DNA of 43,979 bases from Candidatus Heimdallarchaeota archaeon (GTDB lineage: Archaea; Asgardarchaeota; Heimdallarchaeia; JABLTI01), in NCBI GenBank assembly GCA_018238155.1, contig JABCTZ010000023.1, positions 1 to 43,979 of the forward strand. The letters run 5' to 3'. The notes beneath the pieces are model-generated. The model was not told the DNA's origin. It did not search any database and saw nothing but the letters and a program-made list of their open reading frames with translations. Positions 26,050 to 34,803 of this stretch are shown here, piece after piece. Both the position numbers and the translations under genes were made by a program. Positions within the stretch are counted from its first letter, which is position 1. Each line of letters begins with the position of its first letter.

Positions 26050-29000
26050 CAATAAAATTCTTAGTCTTTCTAAGGAAATAGACTATGATTCATGCAAGTC
26101 TAAAATGGATTTATTGTTAAAAGGTCTATTATGCAGTTATGACTTAGCATTTGAAACAAGGACTTATTTCGCAGCAATGGCTCCACAATTAGGTATAACT
26201 AGTGACAAGGATTTAAATCTCTTACTCACTGCATTCGAAATAGCTAAGATATATGATGCTAAAGTGCTGGAAGGGGAAAAGATGTTCCTAATTATCAAAG
26301 ACAATGAATGGTGTATTCTACTAGCACATGGCTCACAACATAGAAATGAGAAAATAGATAAAATTGCTAGTATAATGTCTGATACTTTTGAATTTGGTAT
26401 CCTAGGAATGTGTTATTCATCAAAATATGCACTCAGAAGCAATATCTGCGGATTTTCTTATGAAGTAACTATTACTGATGTGATAAAAAAATTACAATCC
26501 ATAACGGGTGAGAAAAAGAATCTTAATACAATACTCAGTTCTTCACTTAAGAATTATAAACTTACAGTTACTCCACAGTGTTTTTCTGTTACTAATGTAT
26601 TTGCAATAACTGGAATATTTGCATACATAACAGGATTAAAGGCATATTCAAAACACAAATTAATACCATATTCCAATATTCTAGTTCTGACTGAATTTGG
26701 GGCAGAACATATAAGTGGTTCAAGTTCGAATGTAGTAAATAGTGATATTGAATTAATATTATCTAATACTGATATACAAGGTGTTTATCGAGCTTGTATC
26801 CTAGTCATTTTTGACAGTTTATTGCATTTAGTAATTGCTAGATTTTCACTAATGGATGCAAAATCAATTACATATATCATAGTAGGACCAGAAAGACTGT
26901 ATGGAAATCCCAATCTTGTTATGAAAGGTCTAGAAATAAAAAATGCTGGAAAAATGATTAGTCAAGAAGAGTTAATCGGAGTAGTTACTATAGGTTTACT
27001 TCTCGCTAAGTTATGGAGTTATTTAAAAAATCATTATGGGAAAAGAATTAAAGAGGAAAGAATCATCTCTTCACCTAAACCAACTAGTGGATTGTTACAA
27101 GCTCCTGATTTAATTTCAGATTACATAGCAGCTGCTCCTCTTGGTGGCTATCCCAATAGATTCGCTCAAGATTTATGGGCTGAAATAACAACTTTACTTG
27201 TAAATGGTGCTGAATGGATTTATGGTGTTATACTATATATATATCGTACGGTAATAGTTCCTAGATTAAATCAAGTTCCTGAGATATTGCTAGGTTTAGT
27301 CGTTGTAGCAGTTATAACTGCGCTAACAGCTTTTGGAATAGAAGAACTTGCACATTTTGATATTCCTGTTGCTGTGTTATGCTTCTCTTTAGTTGGTTTG
27401 ATGACTAAAGATTACTGCACTGTGCACTACCCACAATTCCAAAACCCATATAATAATCATAATCTTCCAATTGAAACAAATAACATAGAAGAGGATGATG
27501 ATCAGGATGGAATCAGTAATTCCGTTGAGGAGTATTATTATAATTTGTATCCTACAATATCAAACGGTTACACCAATCCAATAACTTGGCTTGATGGGAG
27601 TTTGGATCCTGATAATGATGAATTATCAACACTTTTCGAAATATCATTTGAAGATTTGACTTTAGATCCATTCCTATCAGATACTGATAGAGATGGTGTT
27701 AATGATTTAGAAGAAGTTAGGAATTTATATCCAGAGAATACTGATACAGATAGCGACAATATACCTGATATGATTGAAATGGCTTACTTTGAAGTTGAAA
27801 TTGCAGGTACAGTAAATGAAAATTCTCTATTAGGACAAGAGAATACTTGGTTGGAAGCTTCTGTGGATTATGACGAAGATGGTCTTACAACATTAACTGA
27901 AATAACTGCCGGTTCAGATCCATTTATTGTTGATACTGACTGCGATGGACTAGATGACAATCAAGAAATTCTTGTTTTATCAGATGGACTTGTCAGTTTT
28001 TATTCAAATCCTTCATTAAAAGATAGTGATTTTGATGGGCTCTCCGATAAAACAGAACACATCTTAGAATTGGATCCTCTAAATCCAGATCAAGATGGAG
28101 ATTCATTACTAGATGGCTGGGAATATTTTGCAAGTGAAATTGGTTGGAATTCAGGTAACGATATAGTTGACTCAATATTTGCAGATCCAGAAACACCTTG
28201 CAGTACAAACTGGTTTGATATGGATATTGACAATGATGGATTATCAAATTCATGCGAATCTTTTGCGTTTACAAATCCATATTCTTCTGATACAGACGGA
28301 GACGGATTACGAGATGATGAAGAAGTAATAAATGGACTTGATCCTACAAGCTCAGTTGAAGGATTTCTTGATTTTGATGAAGATGGTCTATCAACATCAC
28401 TAGAAATTGAAATAGGTACATTTTATAATATTGCTGATTCCGATGGAGATGGATTAACAGATGGAGAAGAATATTTGGGCTATAGAACAGATCCTTTAGA
28501 CGTTGATACAGATAATGATAACGTTGAAGATGGGATAGAAATCTATATCTTACACTCAAATCCAAACAATCCAGATACTGATGGAGATCAATTGACAGAT
28601 GACCTTGAGCGATACTTTTCTACGGACCCAAATAATGAAGATACAGATGGAGACGGTCTTCTTGATTTCGCAGAGATTTACACCCATGGAACAGACCCAC
28701 TTGATGTGGATACCGATGGAGATGGTTGGAAAGATGGGTATGAGGTTTATAGTTCTGGTACCAATCCTCGAAATAAAGACACCGATGGCGATGGTATAGA
28801 TGATCTTACAGAGTTCAACTGGTGGAAAAACAGTTATGGTCAATCGGATACTTCAGCATTTAGTAAAATAAAAGACTACGACTCAGATAACGATGGGCTT
28901 TCCGATGGTTATGAAAAGAGTCATAATTACAATCCTCTTGATAATGATATGGACAATGATGGCCTAACAGATGGTCATGAAGTCAATGTTTCCCATACAG

Positions 29001-29122
29001 ATCCAAATGATGCTGACAGTGATAACGATGGATATTCAGATGGATATGAAGTCTGTCATGGTACTGACCCCAACGATTCAACCGATTATCCTGGTAGTGG
29101 TGATATTGGTTTTGATCCATGA
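26021..29122 (+). CDS. Large secreted/membrane protein: caspase-like N-terminal domain and calcium-binding repeats
   Basis: 1033 residues from a TTG that overlaps the signal-peptide fragment. Residues 85-135 hold WCILLAHGSQ (H103) and FGILGMCYSS (C131), the His and Cys arrangement of clan CD peptidases (caspase/gingipain fold). Hydrophobic segments near 315-335 and 400-445 are probably transmembrane. From about 460 to the end are some twenty calcium-binding motifs of the DxDxDG type (for example DTDGDGLTDGEEY), as in thrombospondin type 3 repeats; the codons for these are repetitive. The layout suggests a surface-anchored, calcium-stabilised stalk carrying a peptidase-like domain. The peptidase assignment is from two short motifs only. 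Confidence 0.7.
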   Translation: MNIKKKIKYNNKILSLSKEIDYDSCKSKMDLLLKGLLCSYDLAFETRTYFAAMAPQLGITSDKDLNLLLTAFEIAKIYDAKVLEGEKMFLIIKDNEWCILLAHGSQHRNEKIDKIASIMSDTFEFGILGMCYSSKYALRSNICGFSYEVTITDVIKKLQSITGEKKNLNTILSSSLKNYKLTVTPQCFSVTNVFAITGIFAYITGLKAYSKHKLIPYSNILVLTEFGAEHISGSSSNVVNSDIELILSNTDIQGVYRACILVIFDSLLHLVIARFSLMDAKSITYIIVGPERLYGNPNLVMKGLEIKNAGKMISQEELIGVVTIGLLLAKLWSYLKNHYGKRIKEERIISSPKPTSGLLQAPDLISDYIAAAPLGGYPNRFAQDLWAEITTLLVNGAEWIYGVILYIYRTVIVPRLNQVPEILLGLVVVAVITALTAFGIEELAHFDIPVAVLCFSLVGLMTKDYCTVHYPQFQNPYNNHNLPIETNNIEEDDDQDGISNSVEEYYYNLYPTISNGYTNPITWLDGSLDPDNDELSTLFEISFEDLTLDPFLSDTDRDGVNDLEEVRNLYPENTDTDSDNIPDMIEMAYFEVEIAGTVNENSLLGQENTWLEASVDYDEDGLTTLTEITAGSDPFIVDTDCDGLDDNQEILVLSDGLVSFYSNPSLKDSDFDGLSDKTEHILELDPLNPDQDGDSLLDGWEYFASEIGWNSGNDIVDSIFADPETPCSTNWFDMDIDNDGLSNSCESFAFTNPYSSDTDGDGLRDDEEVINGLDPTSSVEGFLDFDEDGLSTSLEIEIGTFYNIADSDGDGLTDGEEYLGYRTDPLDVDTDNDNVEDGIEIYILHSNPNNPDTDGDQLTDDLERYFSTDPNNEDTDGDGLLDFAEIYTHGTDPLDVDTDGDGWKDGYEVYSSGTNPRNKDTDGDGIDDLTEFNWWKNSYGQSDTSAFSKIKDYDSDNDGLSDGYEKSHNYNPLDNDMDNDGLTDGHEVNVSHTDPNDADSDNDGYSDGYEVCHGTDPNDSTDYPGSGDIGFDP

Positions 29123-29159
29123 TAAAAAGTAATCAGCTCACAATAATAAACTGAGTTAT

Positions 29160-29194
29160 GGCGAGGAGATACTTCGCCTGTCTTCCCTTTTTCT
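29160..29194 (+). terminator. Hairpin terminator after the calcium-repeat gene
   Basis: GGCGA and TCGCC form a five-base stem around GGAGATACT, followed by a T-rich tract (CTTCCCTTTTTC). It lies about 40 bases after the stop codon. Confidence 0.5.
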
Positions 29195-29270
29195 ATTTAA
29201 GGTTACTTCTAACAAAGTAGACTACTTTAACAGCATGCATTCTTCTTTCTAAAATAAGATTCATATTTGA

Positions 29271-29369
29271 ATCCATTAGACAAAGATTACGAGAATAATG
29301 GATTTGTAAATGGTCTAGATGTGAATACTTATGCTGCAAACTTAAATGACTCTGACTCTAGTGATTGAC
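29271..29369 (+). pseudogene. Orphan calcium-binding repeat fragment
   Basis: A 32-codon frame reads NPLDKDYENNGFVNGLDVN and ends NDSDSSD before TGA. It matches the last repeats of the upstream protein (NPLDNDMDNDGLTDGHEVN). It has no start of its own and is a decayed duplicate of the 3' end of that gene. The rest of the 540-bp gap (29123-29664) shows no gene. Confidence 0.65.
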
Positions 29370-29664
29370 TATAGTGTTTTTACACAAGTGATATTCAGTA
29401 TAGATTTAATTGTTTCATAAGATTATCAAGGATGTAATTGCTGAGGAAAAAACATACGAGTGTAGTAACAAATGTCCAACAACATTCTGTCTTTAAATAG
29501 TGAATTATTTAAAAGTCGAATAATAGCTTTTTCCTTATTTTAGAAAACAATCGAGTTGTTTGAATTTGATTTAAACATATAACAAAAATAAAATAATAAT
29601 AGATAATTTTTTTAATGATTTGAAGTTAAGAAATATGAATTACGACTTTAATATTGGGGATTTG

Positions 29665-30585
29665 ATGAGATATTTATCTAAAATTTAATTTATATTTATA
29701 GTAATCCAATTTAGTACCTGTAGTTATCATAACATTCAAGCAGATTTAGCTGTTGGTGATTTCTTTATTTATGAGATTGTAAGCGCAAAGCATTACTTTC
29801 AAATCGGTGATTTTACACATACTAATGATGGGTTCTCTTTTGGAAATCGAAATCTCGCCGTAAACACTCTTGTAAATGTAACAGTTGAATCTATTGAAGA
29901 TGCCATTGTTAAATTTAACTTCAGAGCCTATGGTGTTACACGGATTTCTTTTATAAGTATTGCTTGGTTAGATTTCTTTGGACCGATTTATAGTAATAAT
30001 GTTCTTTTTCATATTTATGAAATATTTTCTGATTCTTATTATGGTAATGCGCTAAATCTCTATTTATATCATATGAATCCTTCTCTTAATCCTGCTGTTA
30101 ATAGCTATCTTCTTTCACCTGAATCACTAGGTGAGGATATAGAATCTAACTTCAAAAATAATTCTCTTTATCCAGATGTTGATTGTTCGTATTTCACTTC
30201 CACAGAAAATGGAATAGTTTTTTTTGAGAGTTGGTTAGGTGGTAAAATTGATACTCAATTTGGTGAGCTAATTAATGATGGATCAAATTATCCTACTTCA
30301 ATTGAATTTGGCACTAGCTTTCACTACAAAATTGATGCTAGTACAGGAGTTACGTTAGGGCTAGGTCAAAGAGGTTGGGCTAAGGGAACTATCAATAATA
30401 CTAGTGTTAGAGCTTCAATGGAGATTGAATATATTCTGCAAGGAAATGAATTACCTGAATACGAATTCGGATAATACAGAGATTTCTCTTCAAAAAATAG
30501 TTTCTTATATATCTTAATTCCAGTTGTAAGTATACCTGTTGTTTTTATTCTAGCTAGCTATTTAATTGATCGGAAAAAGAAGTAA
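29665..30585 (+). pseudogene. Secreted, C-terminally anchored protein interrupted by two in-frame TAA codons
   Basis: One frame runs from ATG 29665 (GGGGATTTG ribosome binding site) to TAA 30583-30585 with only two interruptions, TAA at 29686-29688 and TAA at 30472-30474. The pieces form a sensible protein of about 306 residues: MRYLSKI-stop-FIFIVIQFSTCSYHNIQA looks like a signal peptide, then a beta-rich body (AYGVTRISFISIAWLDFFGP). After the second stop comes a transmembrane anchor, LYILIPVVSIPVVFILASYL, with a basic tail DRKKK. That is the layout of archaeal surface proteins. It is probably a recent pseudogene; the middle frame alone could start at ATG 30073. Confidence 0.7.
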
Positions 30586-30696
30586 ATTACAAACAATTGA
30601 GCTAACAACTATTTTCTAGTATGTTTGAAGAAAATGTTGTTTCTTAGATAGTAATTCTTTCTACAATAAAGCTCTGCCTTTTTTCTTTCTTTTCAT

Positions 30697-30775
30697 TCCT
30701 CAATGTGAATTGAGTCTATAATTACTTGATTGAAAAAAGGATCTACTTATTTTTAGTTAACTTGAAGAAGTAACA
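30697..30775 (+). repeat. Bipartite interspersed repeat, copy 7 (3' half)
   Basis: TCAATGTGAATTGAG replaces the usual CTCAGGTGAG hairpin, then TTACTTGATTG, AAAAAAGGATCTAC and GTTAACTTGAAGAAGTAAC. It lies in the 384-bp gap after the decayed surface-protein gene; no gene seen there. Confidence 0.75.
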
Positions 30776-30969
30776 ACAATATCAATTTTCTTTGCTATAT
30801 TTTTTCCTCAGTTTGAGATAGGTAATAATCTAAACTGCAAATGAAGCAATTTAAATTGTTCATTATAATTAATTTAAAGTATAAACCTCTTTCGATATTA
30901 TTAGATAGTAAGTTTATTAAGTATCTTATTTCTAATTAAAAGTGTTAGTAAATATAGAAGAGGATTAGG

Positions 30970-31587
30970 ATGTCACAAAAAGTTTATGATAAAATAATAA
31001 AAGAATTTGAGATTTTTTCTGGTGGAAGTGATGGAATTGATAATTGGATAAATTCAGAAACTCACTCAAAAATACTAGAACGGTTAAGTAATATTTCTAA
31101 AAATCCTTTATCACTGAATCAATTCAATGAATTATTAGGTCTTTCTGGTGATAAAGTAATTTCACAAGGATTTTTCGAATACTATTGGCAAAAAGCAACA
31201 GAACATCCATATGATGTAAAGAAGATTGAAAAATTTAAACCTGAATATTTGAATAAAGAGAAAATAATTTCTTTAGATCACTTGTGGTGGGGTTTTTACA
31301 GAATATTCGTAGATGGATTATTATTTTCTGGAAATATCGCAAAATTTTATAAAAATTTTTGTATTAAGGATTTTGAATATCTTAAATCATATTTTGATGC
31401 AAAATGTTATAAAACTGATGAAATCAAAAATCGAGGACCAGCATTAGGTTTAATTGATATTGTGAAAGATAATAGATATCTGATTTCAGAAATGGCTTGT
31501 AAAACATATGATGCTCTTCCTGATTCCCAGAATGAATTTAAACAAGATATTCTTTCAGCTCTGCAACAAATTCCTTTGCTATCTTGA
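30970..31587 (+). CDS. Hypothetical protein, 205 residues
   Basis: A soluble protein with a good ribosome binding site (GAAGAGGATTAGG before the ATG). No domain recognised. Visible features are SLNQFNELLGLSGDKVISQG, FFEYYWQKATEHPYD and an aromatic patch LWWGFYRIF. The composition looks like a real gene rather than a shadow. Its last 50 bases overlap the end of the convergent HEPN gene, so the two share coding sequence on opposite strands. That may reflect a deletion or insertion junction, and its C-terminus (from about residue 190) may not be original. Confidence 0.55.
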   Translation: MSQKVYDKIIKEFEIFSGGSDGIDNWINSETHSKILERLSNISKNPLSLNQFNELLGLSGDKVISQGFFEYYWQKATEHPYDVKKIEKFKPEYLNKEKIISLDHLWWGFYRIFVDGLLFSGNIAKFYKNFCIKDFEYLKSYFDAKCYKTDEIKNRGPALGLIDIVKDNRYLISEMACKTYDALPDSQNEFKQDILSALQQIPLLS

Positions 31588-31909
31588 GTTGTTTTTTGGC
31601 TTTAGATTCAGTTATAGCAAATCCTATAGAATAATCACTATACAATCGTTTATCATAAGCTTCATTGATTGCTTTTCCCAACTCTTTATCAAAAACACCT
31701 GTTTTTATAAAATATTGACCAAAGGAACTAATAACTCCTTTATGGGAGCTGGTTTTGATTTCTTCAGTTTGAAGAACAGCCTCTGCTAGATAGTACATTG
31801 CATAATAACATCTCGAAACACAAGTATCAAAATCACCATGTTCTAGAACCAATTCAGCTGTCTGTAAGAATTTCTCAGCTTTCTTAATCGAATTGGTTAT
31901 CTCTTTCAT
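31538..31909 (-). CDS. HEPN toxin of a HEPN-MNT pair
   Basis: A 123-residue HEPN protein. Landmarks are KKAEKFLQTAELVLEHGDFD, the helix SRCYYAMYYLAEAVL, SSHKGVISSFGQYF and YDKRLYSDYSIG, as in PF05168-type HEPN proteins. The canonical RxxxxH is not obvious; RLYSDY occupies the equivalent helix. In such pairs the HEPN RNase is inhibited by AMPylation by the MNT partner. It overlaps the MNT gene by four bases and is encoded downstream of it. Confidence 0.88.
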   Translation of the reverse strand: MKEITNSIKKAEKFLQTAELVLEHGDFDTCVSRCYYAMYYLAEAVLQTEEIKTSSHKGVISSFGQYFIKTGVFDKELGKAINEAYDKRLYSDYSIGFAITESKAKKQLKIAKEFVAELKEYLV

Positions 31910-32226
31910 ACAACTATCCCTTCCTCTTTCACATTCAAAATAAAAGATGAGTTATAATTTGCAAAAAATTCTTCTGGTAATACAACAACTGAGATGAGTT
32001 CTCCTTTATCCATGAATAAATCCCAAAGGATATCTCCAAGCTGTTTTCTAACTTCAAAAGGATCTAATGATTCATCAACAATTATAAGTAAATCAATATC
32101 AGACTCAGGAGTTGCTGTTTTTCTTGCATGTGAGCCATAGAGTATTACTTGTTTTATTTTTTCCCCATAAATTTGCATTGTGTATGCTTTTATTTCATGA
32201 ACAAGTTTTTTCACTTTCGCTTTCAT
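31906..32226 (-). CDS. MNT nucleotidyltransferase antitoxin
   Basis: A 106-residue minimal nucleotidyltransferase. The motif ILYGSHARKTATPESDIDLL has the GSxARG-like loop and the DxD metal site, and VISVV-type strand ELISVVVLP follows. MNT antitoxins AMPylate a Tyr of the HEPN toxin. It is first in the operon and overlaps the toxin start (ATGA). Confidence 0.92.
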   Translation of the reverse strand: MKAKVKKLVHEIKAYTMQIYGEKIKQVILYGSHARKTATPESDIDLLIIVDESLDPFEVRKQLGDILWDLFMDKGELISVVVLPEEFFANYNSSFILNVKEEGIVV

Positions 32227-32335
32227 TGTTTCTCATCTGTATTCATATATTTTCTCTTACTAATATAAAACCATTGATAGCAAATCTACTTTAGATGTTT
32301 TTTCAGTTTATTCGTCCCAACTAAACATATCTTTA

Positions 32336-32526
32336 CTGAACCTATCTTCTAGTCCTTCAAGAAGAAGCGAGGACCGTAGATTCTACGAAATAATTATCAG
32401 TTATTTTTTATTTTCTTTTATTCACCCCTACAGTCTCAGGTGAGAGTAGGATTATTTGATCGAAAAAAGGATCTACACTATCTATTTATTAACTTGAAGA
32501 AGTAATCATCCTATATCGAATTTTTT
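32336..32526 (+). repeat. Bipartite interspersed repeat, copy 8 (complete)
   Basis: It lacks the initial CCGAAATGG but has CTTCTAGTCCTTCAAGAAG to GTAGATTCTACG. The 3' half has CCTACAGTCTCAGGTGAGAG closing with TAGG; here the outer stem extends to CCTAC/GTAGG, a base change that keeps pairing. It fills most of the 361-bp gap between the MNT gene and family A member 3. Confidence 0.9.
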
Positions 32527-32587
32527 CACAACCTTTTTTTACACTATTGCTACATCCTAATTGAAATAAGGAATAGGAGAAAAGGAT

Positions 32588-33502
32588 TTGTTAGAGAAAA
32601 TACAAGAAGATAATCTTTCAGTATTTTTGATTATAGATAATGAAAACCATTGTTATGTTTTAAACAATCAATTAATAGTTAATAGAGAGGGAGGATGGGC
32701 TGGTCATTTTCCTTTTCGAGCTTTTGATTTACTAACCCATCTCTATAATAATCCAAATGCGCGAAATGCTATTCCCAAGCGTTTTCACCATTATTTTGAA
32801 TCTGGGTATAAAAGACCTGATTTTGAAATACTTCGTTACTTAATTGGTGAAGTAGATGAATATCCTTCGCATATTGTTGAATTAGAGCTTGCTTACTCAT
32901 CTAAAAATCCAACTGAAGTTCAATTTACCGATATTTACTACCATAATTATAATCCTAAAATTTATTTTGAACCGTTTGCTGTCACTACACAAGAAGCATT
33001 TCTTCTTTATTCCTCTATCTTATCCAATGATCGCTGTTATTTTTATAAAGAAGATATTATAGCAAATTACAATTCTTTTGCAGATTTTCCAATTTCAAAA
33101 GAGTCTCCTTTCCTTCATACTACCCATTTGGAATTGTTTGGTGAACAATATATGCAAATTGCTCGATTTGGGATTGACTATTTATTCTATTTACAAGAAT
33201 GTTTGCTAGATTAATCATTAACTCCTTATGAAATTGCTTTCTATGGTGGTATCAGAACATTATGCTTTCTTAGTCATTTGCCAGTTGTTCGAGAATTTAC
33301 TAAATCTATTCTTCAAAAAGTTGAAAACAATTATACTTTCCATCGCAATGAATTATTGGTTTCCTTTTGCTTTCTAAATGCTCTCAAATTTTATTCTCCG
33401 TTAGGAAAGAAATTAAAACTAAGCACTAATTCCTCTCTCAAACTTCTTGAAACGAAAACCTATAATCTCCGTCTCAAGTCTCCTTTCAAAAATCTAGGAT
33501 AA
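32588..33502 (+). pseudogene. Family A protein, member 3, with one in-frame TAA
   Basis: One frame of 304 codons is broken only by TAA at 33212-33214 (codon 209). Before it lie FLIIDNENHCYVLNNQLIV, AFDLLTHLYNNP and VTTQEAFLLYSSIL. After it, in the same frame, come LTPYEIAFYGGIRTLCFL, PVVREFTKSILQKV and NELLVSFCFLNALKF. These match the family's MTPKQAFLLFANN, LEILRYNGYKTL and AVQEFVCEIFRKL segments in order and spacing. It is the most divergent member and the only one on the plus strand. A single nonsense change is the simplest explanation; a stop-readthrough product is possible. Confidence 0.75.
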
Positions 33503-33600
33503 CACCTACAACCTCAAGTGAGACTAGGGTTATTTGAGCGAAAAAAAGGATCTACTTATTTTTTAGTTAACTTGAAGTACCCACTAATGATCGAATTTTT
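33503..33600 (+). repeat. Bipartite interspersed repeat, copy 9 (3' half)
   Basis: ACCTACAACCTCAAGTGAGA then TAGGGTTATTTGAGCG, AAAAGGATCTAC and GTTAACTTGAAG. The hairpin loop is AG instead of GG while the stem CTCA/TGAG is kept. It begins one base after the family A member 3 frame ends. Confidence 0.85.
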
Positions 33601-33654
33601 GTTGTTCGAGTAATCATATTCGATTTTACTAACAGTGTTCTTTGCGATGGATGT

Positions 33655-34614
33655 TTAAAAAATTTTCAATTGTTTAGTACTTAGGTTTCTAAGAATATTG
33701 TCAATTTCTATTTCATCTTCAACTGAAAGTATTTTTATACTTTTTAATTCATTAGTTATTTTTCCCCATCGTCTTAAAATTTGGTAATATTTTCGACTAC
33801 GAAATTTACAATAAAAAGTATAATACAGAATTAATTCGAATTCTGTAAGCGTTTTATATTCCTGTAGTTTCCGAAAGATGTCCCATATCAAATCTTGCAC
33901 AACTGGATTATCCATTATATTGCATAGCGTTTTGTAACCATTATATCGTAAAATTTCCAGTGGTTTAATTTCTTTTTTATTCAAATTTCTCTTTAACCAT
34001 TCAATGTATTCTCTTGTGAAATCTAGAATAGTTTTTAATTGGTCATCTAGTTTATTAGTCACCTTATTGGATTCTTCTAAATCTGATTCCTCAAAGATTC
34101 CATGTGATTCAAAATATGCTACACAATTATTTGCGAATAAAATGAATGCTTGTTTTGGAGTCATATTTAGACAATGATCTATTAATAGTAATTTTTCATT
34201 CTTAATTGGATTCATTCTTTCTACCAACGATATTGAACAATTTGTTATTTGAATGGATTTTTCTTTGTTTTTGTTAATATCTATTGAATAGTCTAGATAA
34301 TAGGAGTCATATGCACGAAAAACTTCAACTAAATGGTAAGAACTGAATGTTCTATCTTGTGTTTCTTTATTTGTCGTTTTGTTAACATTAGATATTTCTT
34401 TTTTTCCTTTGAAATATTTTTGAATCTCCGAAGGCAATATTTCATCAAAGTTTTTGTATAGTAATAGAAGAGAGTTATAAGCACAATAAAGGTCATGAGC
34501 AACTCTCCAACTAGGGGAATAAAAAATCACTTTATCTCCAATTATAGTAAAAATATGTTCTTCGTTATCTCTTCCACATGATATAAGTAATGGAATACTA
34601 TAATCGGTTTTCAT
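33655..34614 (-). CDS. Family A protein, member 4 (unknown function)
   Basis: A 319-residue full-length family member: IPLLISCGRDNEEHIFTIIG, YNSLLLLYKNF, SIQITNCSISLVE, IDHCLNMTPKQAFILFANN, EWLKRNLNKKEIKPLEILRY, NGYKTL and LILYYTFYCKFRSRKYYQ. It shares its upstream 125 bp with member 5, so these two are the closest pair. It lies 190 bp downstream of HEAT-repeat protein 2 on the same strand and may follow it in expression. Confidence 0.72.
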   Translation of the reverse strand: MKTDYSIPLLISCGRDNEEHIFTIIGDKVIFYSPSWRVAHDLYCAYNSLLLLYKNFDEILPSEIQKYFKGKKEISNVNKTTNKETQDRTFSSYHLVEVFRAYDSYYLDYSIDINKNKEKSIQITNCSISLVERMNPIKNEKLLLIDHCLNMTPKQAFILFANNCVAYFESHGIFEESDLEESNKVTNKLDDQLKTILDFTREYIEWLKRNLNKKEIKPLEILRYNGYKTLCNIMDNPVVQDLIWDIFRKLQEYKTLTEFELILYYTFYCKFRSRKYYQILRRWGKITNELKSIKILSVEDEIEIDNILRNLSTKQLKIF

Positions 34615-34740
34615 ATACTCTCAATCCTACTTCCTTTCAATCTACAAACATTTTGTTCCTCTTCCTTATATTTCCTTTGGGAATTTTTTTCCATCTATGC
34701 ATGTCCTTCCCGAAATGGTCTTCTAGACCTTACAGAGGAA
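34615..34740 (-). repeat. Upstream cassette shared by family A members 4 and 5
   Basis: These bases match 43601-43726 nearly base for base, from TCTCAATCCTACTTCCTTTC next to the start codon through to repeat 5' half. Read in the gene's direction it contains AAATATAAGG (TATA-like) and GAAAGGAAGTAGGATTGAG near the start, so it is probably the promoter and ribosome binding region. Confidence 0.75.
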
Positions 34741-34755
34741 GAGAAGACTGAATAT
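34708..34755 (+). repeat. Bipartite interspersed repeat, copy 10 (5' half)
   Basis: CCCGAAATGGTCTTCTAGAC, then a diverged AGAGGAAGAGAAGACTGAAT. It lies between family A member 4 and HEAT-repeat protein 2. Confidence 0.75.
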
Positions 34756-34803
34756 TATCTGTTTTATTCAAATTAGCAAGTAATTTTTATTTGTTTATTT
34801 ATG

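Noticed and set aside
27568..28843. Four minus-strand open frames inside the calcium-repeat gene
   Set aside because: They arise from the repetitive GATGGAGATGG-type codons read backwards, give low-complexity proteins and have no start signals.
29665..33502. TAA reassigned as a sense codon
   Set aside because: Many intact genes here (for example the Dam gene at 2922-2924) end at TAA in the expected place, so TAA is a working stop.
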